This document shows, piece after piece, positions 54,640 through 64,000 of a stretch of DNA of 64,000 nucleotides (position 1 is its first letter; each line of letters begins with the position of its first letter). The position numbers and the translations under genes are program-made. This stretch comes from Daphnia carinata (Eukaryota; Arthropoda; Branchiopoda; Diplostraca; Daphniidae), in the NCBI RefSeq assembly GCF_022539665.2, contig NC_081333.1, forward strand, positions 1,116,001-1,180,000. Reading direction: 5' to 3'. The notes below the pieces were generated by a model. The model saw only the letters and a program-made list of their open reading frames with translations. It did no database searches and had not been told where the DNA came from.

Positions 54640-57600
54640 ATTGGAAACACATACAAAATTTGTTTCACATGCAAGTATCTATAATCTTTACTATCGAAAG
54701 TCAACTAGTAGTTTCATTGCGACCTATCAAGTTGATGTGCGCATTCCAGCTCCTTTTTCGGCTTGACTCACGATCAACTCGTAGGGGGTCACGCCTTTAC
54801 AATTACAGAAAATGATGATCGTGCTAACCAAAAAGAGGAAAAAAGGGATAACGCACGCTACTGAAAACTTCACACGAACGAGAAGTCCTCATGACCTGCT
54901 ATGTGCCTATCGTTGTAGCTGTACGAGTCAAGTGAAAACAGTGCCACGAAAAAGAAGGAATCTCGAATGTACACTTCCGTTTTGCTACAAGAATACCGGA
55001 CGATAACAAGGTAATTGCATTACGGGAAAACTGAGTCGCGTTCCATTTTTTTTCATAATCTATTACGTACCTTCCCTCACCTCTTAACCTTTCACGATCC
55101 ACTATCACCATTAATCTATGTGAAGAAAATAAAACGCAATCATTAAAAAATTTGCTTCATAGACTTACATAATCTCAGGAAATTCCTAGAGAAGTTTTGT
55201 AAGCACATGTTGATGTAAACTCAAAAACTGAGTGGCGTACATCCCAATTAGCCATGGTTTATGCTACTGTTGCTATGGTAGACATATTCCTGTCAAGCTG
55301 GCCAAAATGATTTCCTTTTTTAAATAGATGGAAGTTGATGTAACGCGTCTCAAACAATAAAAGTCGGCTGTGAGATTAACCCAGATTTTAAAACGGCGTC
55401 ATACAACATGTAGTTTAACGATTGTCAAATTTTTTTGCAGTTATTAGGCGACAACCTATTTCAATAAAAGTATAGGAATACGTTTTAAAAATAAAAATGC
55501 ATTACTTACTTATTTTTACATCTTTTTAGTTATTTTAGTCTTCAACTAATTCATGTATCCCTTTCCTTCCAAGTTTTCTTATTAGTTGTTTGACATTCAT
55601 TTGCCAATGACTGATAGTTGTATGCTCTTATAATTTTGCTCCATTTTGATTGCTTCCTTAATTCAAAGTAGCCAACCTGTTTGCTCTCACAATACTTGAA
55701 ATAAAGTTTCCATTACAAATTGGTTTTGTATAATGAATGATTAGAGTGGTTGTACACAATACCTGGACACATCGTGGATACATCAATGGTTAGCAAAATA
55801 GTTGCATTTCCTTTGTGGAAGTGCATGGTAGAGAAGCTTAATCATAATCTGGAGCTCTTGCAAACAGTACACAAACAAAACTTTATGTACTTTAAAATCA
55901 ACACTGACATTCTTTGAATGAGTTTGATCAAATTATTCCAATTAATCCATAAAAATTACAGGTATTGGCAGTAACTTTTCCCTTTTGCCAAGAACTTGAT
56001 GGTCATTGAACTTCATCCGCTTGCAAGGAAATAAGAAAAAATTGCTTATGTTGCAGCAATTCATCCATTGGTACAATTTGTGCTCCACATGGTTATTTTT
56101 CAAATGAGACCAACTTCTGAAACCGAATCAGTTTTAACATTATCATGCATTTCAATTTTCATTAGTTTCTTTTATGATGAATGTTTTTTCTTACATCCTT
56201 TGAGGTCTGTTGTGTAGTTTTTCAATTCACACGAGGTAAATGAAATCGCACTTTGGAATGTTTCATCAACACAACTCCATCTTTCTTGGAAGGTTTTCTT
56301 TCCACACTTTAGGTAACCAGCAATCTCTCAGAATTGACCGAAGTCTACCGAATTAGAATTACCGATGTCCATTTACAGATACTGAAAAAAGGTAGTTTTT
56401 AAGGGAACTGGGAATTCTTCGGGTAAAATCGCTTGGCAGTAACACAACGCGAAGTACACATAATTATTATGGCAACTGGAAAGTAGAAGAAGTGGAACGG
56501 TGGAACACCGCATGCCACATAAGTGACGCCTTTCAACGAAATGCCGAAATGGCAGAAAAAATAATGTTAAATGTGTGCCGCGTTAGATGTCGCGCGAAGT
56601 CGATACTACTATTGCCATCTCTCGTTGAAATAAGGAACTATTTGTCAATTATCACATTAATCGATAGGTTTCTCACATCTGGACCAGAGCAAAGTTTAAG
56701 CGCAGTTTAAAAGAATACTTAAGGGAGTTGAAGTTGATTGAATAACTGGTTGGTTCTGCCCCCCACCCCTATTTGCGGAAATGGAAAATGATTACTTTAC
56801 CAGCCATTAATTAATAACCCTATTTTGTTCTTGTAACGCTACAAAATCTCACTTTTCCCATGCGAGCGTGATTATGTGCATTAAATGTCCATAGCGATAA
56901 TCTCATCGATCTGATTAACTACAGAAAAATACAGGACGAATTAGGAGTCTGAAATGAATAGTTAATCCACAATTTCTCCACGATGGGAAACTGACAGAAG
57001 TTGTGTATCCCTTGCTAATCAAGTATTCAAAGAAATAGTTTAATAAAACGGCGACCGTAAAAGGTATGAGAATTCGTAGCAGTTACAGGTGGAACAAATT
57101 AATGGACGCTGTAATACCCAATGTTGCCAATATATTATTTCTTTCAATGTTCGCCTTGTTTCCCAAAAACAGATACATTAATACTGTCACCCTATACCTG
57201 CAGTTGATGATGCAATGGGCTACCTGGAAACAACACTATATACATCTACCCACTCCTAAAGTATTTGAAGATGTTGAAGTGGCCATCGGATAAAAGTTTG
57301 CATGAATCTAGCCATGAAATTGTCAGCCGAAAACAGATCAATGAACGTGGTGTTTGTGAATTATGAAAGGCGATGAGCTCTTTGCGTTAGATGGTAGTCA
57401 CAACATCTTATGGAAGCATATTAAATGTTGTTATTCGGTAACCGATGACCACCGTTAGAAAAAAAAAACGTCCATTTTTCGTGCAAGGTGAGGATTTCAT
57501 TTGATTTGGTCTTTTTATTATTTTTAAAAATAATGTAAGTTGATAGATACACTCAAGACATGTGTGTATCCAATGGTTACCGTTCTTTTTTATCCCTTTA

Positions 57601-58771
57601 GTGCGCACTGACTCTGAAATTTTTCAGTATTTGCAAAGTGAGTCAGCACTAAAGCATTCATCACTAAAATAGTTTCATTTTTTCGGGTTGCCGGTTAAGT
57701 CGTTTTACACTCCCGCTGCTAGACGTCGTCAATCCTCCAGCTGAACAGATGGTTCGGTTTTGGTGGTTAAGCTCCCGCTGAGGGGGCCAACACTCTTCGA
57801 TGTGTATCTGACGCAATCAATAAATCGTTGTCATCACGCGGGAGCCATCGCTGTCACGAATACACCTACCCGTGTGCACAGACAGAACAAGTGTAGTATA
57901 GTGAAATATTGTATGTAATTCACGTTTCCGCTGAACGGGCGACACAAAGGGTGCTAGTGTTTTCTTTCAAGTAATGTCGGTCAGGGACCGAATAATACGA
58001 TTCCGTAAGTATTATACAAAGAGAGGCTACGGACATAAAAAACCACTTGGTACTATCACAAGAGACAAACATTTCCAATTCGTGTTTTTGTTATGACCTC
58101 ATACACAAAGAGACCCAAGTGGTGAGTTTACGGCTTAGCTATCAATCTGCGGGTTTTACTTTCACCCGATCAGATGCGAAATGGGGTCAAAATAATCTTG
58201 TTTTTAATGTACTATTTTAATGTTTGTTTAATGTATTGAGCGCAATGTCCCTTCATGTTTGTGGCGGAGGCGCGAGTAATCATGTAGCCTATAGTTACCG
58301 AGCCCACTTTGCAGAATCAAATTTATTCTAGATAACACGCTTGACATTGGCTACATTGGGAGATACGTTTGGGATTAAGAAAAATCCAATTATCAAGCAA
58401 AATGCGTCAATTGAAAGCTAACGAATCTTGAACTTTCGCTTCAGCTGCCTCATTAGCAGCACAGGTTCGCTGAAACTACCGAAGATTTCAATAGCACATG
58501 ACAGTAGTTTATTAATTAGATTTTCTAAGCATAAAGTTGTTATTCTGCATCCTGCATCTTCTGAACAAAATATTTATGAACGATAATACGATAAACATCT
58601 TAGCGGCAACCTGATGTTTATCAGACATGCCCGTGAATCGCACTAATGCATCCAATAAAAAATAAATCACGACTGTAAGTGCATCATTTTTGTTCGTCTC
58701 GCGATTAAGTAAAAAAAAAACAACCCGAGGCGTTGCAGGTACCAGACTAAAAAGGAGTTGTTATAAACGAA
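54640..58771. other. Intergenic, possible transposon remains
   Basis: No supported gene. A GTAGGGGGTCACGCC motif at about 54783 relates to the palindrome block. Segment 55740-56330 resembles decayed transposase-type sequence, but no motif could be confirmed. A 75-codon frame at 57066-57293 ends near LMMQWATWKQHYIHLP and has no recognisable family. A CTCF-like core GCGTTAGATGGTAG lies at 57384. A GC-richer patch at 57690-57900, with AATAAA at about 57819, could be part of an LTR. Confidence 0.4.
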
Positions 58772-59103
58772 ATGTTTAATAACAGGGATTTATTTTTCCT
58801 TCGTTTGATCTTTTATACGTGTGCCGTGTACTCCATGGTCCTGGCGCAACGCGGATGTACTACACCGCCGTTAAATGAATTCACGAAGATGGTAAACATC
58901 AAACTCTTTTGTGCTTGTCAGATAAGAAGAAGTTAGTAATTCACTGACCAATTCCCAGTTTTCTGTGAAAGTTCTAAAATACTAAACCGTGTAATCTGCG
59001 ATAGTTGCCTTATATGTTGTACATTTTTCAGCGTTCTAAATTGAGCACTGTCCCCAATACTTTATGTATGAGCGAATTACGTACAAAGAGAATCTCCATT
59101 TGA
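58772..59103 (+). CDS. Candidate small secreted peptide gene, two exons
   Basis: Exon 1 (58772-58891) encodes 40 aa that begin with a classic signal peptide (FFLRLIFYTCAVYSMVLA) and likely cleave before QRGCTTPPLNEFTKM. The donor is ATG|GTAAAC. A good acceptor (ACATTTTTCAG) at 59031 continues in phase 0 for 24 codons including stop (59032-59103): RSKLSTVPNTLCMSELRTKR then ISI. The 63-aa precursor would give a mature peptide of about 37 aa with an N-terminal Gln that could cyclise, two cysteines 18 residues apart that could form a loop, and a Lys-Arg site near the C-terminus. That layout suits a neuropeptide or hormone (inference). Additional exons cannot be excluded, and no AATAAA lies close downstream. 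Confidence 0.4.
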
Positions 59104-62100
59104 AGAAAGTTTAAGATAAAGATTAAATAGCATAGGTCATAGCAGCCATAAGGCTCAAAGCAATTGGTGCTCGAGCACGTTGATGTAATTGCTGATTATT
59201 CGTGCCTTCCAGTGCCTATAAAATGAAAGTGAACCACGCTCGTTGCTATAAACAATGACCAATATCAGTCGAACATGTGACAATTACGTGAAATGGAAAA
59301 CAGGGTTGTAAAAAATGCAACCGAAGGATTTTTTTTTTGGCTGCATGTTTTGTATATAGTAGAATTTAGATCGATAAGATGCTTTGCTTTTACGTTCCTC
59401 TTCGTTCGCTTTTAAACAAAATAATGCAAGTAGAGTGGAACCAATGAACAGGAAACCGGATGTTTTCACATCGACAAAGGGTAGGAGAAAAATGAATATG
59501 TCATGGGGGGATAATTAAGTAAAGGAGACAAATGCTGAAGCGCAAGGCCTTGTTTTTCTTTCGATTTGATCGGTTACGGACCAACAAGTTTGAAATTTAA
59601 TGAATTATAGTTGCGGTTAGGGCACTACATTTCGTATTTATCATTTGTTCAAGCCAATAGAAAAAGGCCCGGTTTGTTTTGTTGGTTCGTTAAATCATTT
59701 CTGATGTTCATTTTGCGGAGGGTAACGAGTACGCCAGTATTAAACTAGCGGTAACACCCTTGATTGACTGCCTTAATAGTGCGTTCAACATTTCTGGATC
59801 ATTGCCAAGTTCCCAATATTGAAGGCGGGGGAGAGGAACTGCACGAAAGCCTTTAAGTTAGCACAGAGACTGCATACGAAATACGCCAAAAATCGTTAAA
59901 CACAAAGTGCGTCATCGAGATCGTTTGCATGTTTGTGGTTGTAAATGAGTGATGGTTTCAAAACTGCAAAATAAAAAAAAATAATAGCCAAAAGAATTTT
60001 CACAATGTTAAATTATCATAAGCACTTTATTTAAAGCCCGTATAAATGATGAGATGAAAATAAAAACTGTCTTTATGCGCGCTGATATCCTATCGAAACT
60101 AAATCGTTTCAGATTTTTTTCCCCTCCTCCCATCACTTAATTTATCCAAAGCTACAGTCTTCGACAACCTAAAGTATCAATATTCGGCTCTGCCACTACC
60201 TTGGCTTAAAGAAATATCTCGGAGCCAGTGAACAAAGTCAGAAATAGATGCGCACTGAATTCCCTAAAACGTGGTGTCCTATAATGTTCAATTGATTCAC
60301 GAAAAAGCTCGTAGGCGTATATAGATCGTCATAAATAAACAGTTTTTTGACGGAATCGTTTTCTTTTTTGGGTGGCATTTCGTTTTTATCTTTTCCTCCC
60401 GTGATTAGATATTATAGGTCTTATCGAGATTTTCGCCGTGTTAAATCGGAGGAGCTTAATGCGGATCACGCATCGAATGCCCTCAAGGAATTCGCTTTTA
60501 AGTTTATTTCCGCTTACTTCCTATGGCAATAGCCTTCGGTATATATGGTTCCATTACCTATGGAACGTCCCCAAAAAGTTTGACGGAGGGTTTAGATGGC
60601 AAAGTCTTCGTTGCTCTTACGTAACCTGGACTGTCGACTTGAACCAGTAAAACAGCTGCATATCCACATCGTATTTTATGGTTCCACTCTACAGCGGATT
60701 ATATACAGCGCTAAATTTTATTTCCAGTCGCTCGCAGACAAATTGATAAACAATTTTAAAACTTGAGGCACTGCGCTGATCACACCTCAATTAGCAATAG
60801 GGGAGTAAACGTTTACAATTTATCAAGAAGCAATCAAGCGAAAAACTGCATTAAAATTCATTTGAATTCAACAGCGAATTTTTTCAGACAAGAAGAAATG
60901 GCAATGAGGAAAGGTATTGATCGGTTCTTTTTTTTTAACTTGTCGGACTAGAAGAAAAACACAGAGAGAGAAGTGCATGGATAGAAAGAGAGTGCAGCGG
61001 TCTCTTCTGATTACTCCCGAAAAAAAAAAAAATGCTTAAAAGGCCTTTCTGTCTTCGTTCAGATGACATTGACGAATAGGAAATGGTCCACCGTATTTTT
61101 TCACGTCTTCCGGGTTTTCTTCTGAATTGATTAATCAATACCATATCTGCGTGTTCTGTCCGTTGACAGTGGAAAATTGGTCCTACGTTATATGAGAACG
61201 TAGATTTACGTTGTCCGGGCTCGAATCCAACTTTCCACACACGAGAACGATTTCAGTCATTTTAGAATAATGTTTTTCTTATACTGAACCAGAATAAACT
61301 GCTATACCAGACACTGATGCGAGTTGCTTATATTTACCGGAGAAACGATGCTGCTTTCATTTATATTCGTTGTGTGTGATATCAAACGGAGTAGAAGAGT
61401 TCTTTGTAAAGGTACGTATTTCCATTAACTGTTGCTATTGAATATTCGATGACGTGAAAGCTTTAAAAGCTGATGCAAAATATACGTTTTGCTAATCCTG
61501 CGAAGCGTCGCCTAGAAAACAAGGAAAGTTCATAAAAGGCTGCGGGATTGCCATCAAGCGATTTATAACTAGGGTAAATATTTAAAGGGGATTTATTGTT
61601 ATCGGTACAAAGTTGGCTGCTTATACTGGAATGGCGGAAAAATGTTCATATAAATAAAACATAGTATCATCAGCTATGGAAAGATAAGTCACACACAATT
61701 AGTTACGGCAAAGAATGTAAAAACTACATATTTTTCTCGCCGTGAGATTAAGTCAACTATTGATAGAGCAGAATGGTCTAATAGGCTTATGGTACTGAGT
61801 CCGTTCATCCCTTACGTAACACAGCTGCCTTTAATTGGCAATTTGCAAGTTATGAAAGTAACCACAGTGGTTGTATCTCGTAGATATTAAGTAAACCTTA
61901 ACTTAAAAATTTCTTTGTAACCGCGGTTGCATTGTGTGGTATGTTTACTACTCGTAGGCTCTGCAGAAGATCAGTGTCAGCCGTGTTAAAGCGAGGCGCA
62001 TTCTTGCTTTCGACTCTTTCATCAGGTAAACAATGGAACGGCCTTTTTGCAATGCGAGTCAAGTCTAAACATCAACTTTTAGGACGAGCCACGCTTCCCG

Positions 62101-63751
62101 CGGAAAGGTACACACTGTGCTGTATTTGAAATATCTCAAATCACGGGCGCTTATTTGTTGACTATTTCATGGCTTTCTGGCTAGAAGCCGACGCGAAAGG
62201 AATAATGGTTCGCCCTAGTTGAAGTGAGTGAACGTAGGAGCCTCTTGAAATGCTGTGCACTATGTAATGTCACTAATCACTCTAATTTGGATGCATATTT
62301 TTTTTTTTTGTGTTTTGATGGTTCGACAAGGAAAGGAACATCTGAAGAATCTGAGTGTTGTTGTTTCTTTCTTCTTGTTATCTCGAACTTCGAATTTAAA
62401 AAACATCACACCCACGCAACACTCATGCCCATCGTGTAAACAAATATCATCGAGTGGCTTAATAAGCGTTTCATTATAGAATGTAGAAACTATCTGAAAA
62501 AAAGATAATCGTTCACTGTAAGACAGAAAGCTCATTCTGCAGCCCATTTCAGATCAGTTCCCTTAGCAGAGGTAATCGAACCCCTCCGGACTAGATGAAT
62601 GGCCCGACGCGGTATTCTATTCGTTCGCCTGCATTGAAGCCCAATCGATTAGGTGAATACACATGAAAAAAAAGAGAAGACTTTTGTCACCACGTCGGGA
62701 TTTCACTATTACAACAACGCACGAAATTGCGTTGACGTTGGTGGAACAGCAATTCAGCTTTATAGCTGAAAGTCAATTGCACACGTCTCAGCGTAGGTGG
62801 GCTATCAGATAAAGGTGGGACTGTAATAACAACAATCTTTTGTTGGGATTCTGGGTATGCCCGAGTTCATCGATGACGCAAATCCTGGTCCGAAATCCAT
62901 TCGATAGATCGTTCACGGAACACACGTGATCACGGCAGATTGCCAACTCGCAAGAAATACCCTGTTTACAAAGAATCGACACAAGAGGGAAAATGAAAAG
63001 CTGTTGAGCATCTACTTCCTGAGGGATACGAGACCAAGAGATTTATCTGCACAATGAAAACCGAAAATGACCTACATCGATAAGGGACAAAATGCAAGAG
63101 AGACATGTCAATGCACTTGCAGATTGTTTTGTATTTTGTATTTGTGTTTACCGAACGTCGATATCGTATTACATCGAAATTACTAACAAAACAAAAGTAG
63201 AAATGGGAAGAAAACACAAGACAAACTGTGAAAGACAGACTTAACAGACACAGCATGTTTCAGTCTGCTTCCCATGAGGGCTTCTGCTGGAGAAAGGGAA
63301 AATGTTGGTTAAAGAAGATTAGTAGACACAAGCCACGGTATGCCAACGAATGTATGACGTGACATTGCAATGGTTTTCAACGTTAAAAAGACATGTGGGA
63401 CGCCTTGTTTGGTTTTGTTGTTATTGTACGCCGCGTACATACACCATAAGAAAAACACAGCGAAAAACGGATGAGATCTCTGCGTCAGAGCAGCAGTCAC
63501 AACCATAAATAAACACACACATTGAAAAATTAGGACGCGTTCCAAAAACGCGAACACTGAAAGGTATTTCATGTTTTCCTTTTGAAGTGGGTAAAACGTC
63601 CAACCAGCATGGACTGCGTCCTTCTTGTTTTTTTTTCTTATTTGCACGACACACAAGGGTTCACCGGGAAAGCTTTCCCTCTTCCAGACAATTCGCTTCA
63701 CGTGTTAATGGTTTTGTTGAAACTGTAGTTTTTTGGTGTTACCTAATTGAG
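59104..63751. other. Intergenic AT-rich DNA (no gene supported)
   Basis: Reading frames are short and scattered. A coding-like stretch at about 60414-60651 follows an acceptor-like TTATAG and stays open in two frames (one ends KFISAYFLWQ, the other TWTVDLNQ), but no partner exon was found. Box-B-like GGTTCGATTACC (minus strand, about 62567) lacks the rest of a tRNA. Nothing else is recognisable. Confidence 0.4.
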
Positions 63752-64000
63752 TTACAATATCTGCACGAGTGCATTTGGTGGCCAGCACTGCTGGAAGCTG
63801 CCCATCGGCCGGTAAAAGCTGCTGTTCAGCCACGGCTTGACGGTGCTGGTCACGAGTTTGGGTACGTCTCGGTCCTCTGCCAAACCGATGGTTCGTGTCG
63901 GCAGGTTGACCCCCAGCTGGGCCTGCTGCTCCCCGACGATCGTCTTCACCAATGCTGTCCTTGTCCTGTCCACGAAGCCAACGTAATCCCAAACATACCT
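63752..64000 (-). CDS. Partial coding exon at the right window edge, product unidentified
   Basis: An open frame with high third-position GC runs from the window edge to a stop at 63752. It encodes about 82 aa, including RYVWDYVGFVDRTRTALVK, LPTRTIGLAEDRDVPKLV and NSSFYRPMGSFQQCW. The GC content stands out sharply against the AT-rich neighbour, supporting real coding sequence. It is either a last exon or an internal exon whose donor lies before the stop (CAGCA|GTGCTGG is possible). The AG|GTATGT at the extreme edge also resembles a donor, so the frame near 63990-64000 is less certain. Family not recognised. Confidence 0.45.
   Translation of the reverse strand, partial: RYVWDYVGFVDRTRTALVKTIVGEQQAQLGVNLPTRTIGLAEDRDVPKLVTSTVKPWLNSSFYRPMGSFQQCWPPNALVQIL

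Noticed and set aside
57066-57293. 75-codon plus-strand frame
   Set aside because: No recognisable domain, no splice context and no conservation evidence available.
60347-60650. Plus-strand coding-like stretch as a further exon of the secreted peptide gene
   Set aside because: In the phase required by the 58891 donor it hits a stop after eight codons; the other frames lack partners.
62540-62640. tRNA gene suggested by GGTTCGATTACC on the minus strand
   Set aside because: No matching box A, D arm or acceptor stem at the right distance.

Overview
The window looks like nuclear DNA of an arthropod, most likely a small-genome crustacean of the Daphnia type (inference). The reasons are intron-rich genes with many introns of only 53-80 bp, GT-AG borders, clear animal gene families (Imp/IGF2BP, RAB3GAP1, a nuclear receptor, LRR-FN3 receptors, EB-module/LDLa proteins), and many poly(A)/poly(T), GA, CA and AT microsatellites. 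No bacterial, organellar or viral gene set is visible. Exon borders below were read by hand from splice consensus, phase continuity and family similarity. No search or RNA evidence was available.

Layout. 1-10887 (-) is the RNA-binding gene Imp in ten coding exons, plus a probable alternative first exon at 6287-6378 that would leave out RRM1. 10888-15788 is intergenic. 15789-37471 (+) is the Rab3 GAP catalytic subunit (RAB3GAP1) in 15 exons. Its ninth intron is 16.8 kb and contains two opposite-strand LRR-FN3 transmembrane receptor genes of similar design (19009-23122 and 28768-31176) and a third unidentified coding-like exon (33755-34193). One RAB3GAP1 exon carries an apparent 1-base deletion. 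37676-39849 (-) is a nuclear receptor, tail to tail with RAB3GAP1. 40424-40742 (+) is a small two-exon gene of unknown function, which converges on a secreted EB-module/LDLa gene (40900-44416, -).

From about 41 kb rightward the character changes: long homopolymers become rare and repeats dominate. The main structure is a roughly 4.3-kb palindrome (47896-52207, centre near 49861). Its right arm holds an intact five-exon gene and its left arm a shortened copy. A minisatellite of about fifteen 34-bp units (54081-54580) follows, each unit starting with a CTCF-like core. A candidate two-exon secreted peptide gene lies at 58772-59103. The window ends inside a GC-rich coding exon (63752-64000, -).

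Themes. Imp is a post-transcriptional regulator. RAB3GAP1 acts with its partner subunit on Rab3/Rab18 in synaptic and secretory traffic, and the nested LRR-FN3 proteins look like neuronal adhesion receptors. A functional link between host and nested genes is only an inference. The strongest leads for something undescribed are the palindrome with its in-frame deleted gene copy, the nested receptor pair, the CTCF-like minisatellite and the small secreted peptide candidate.
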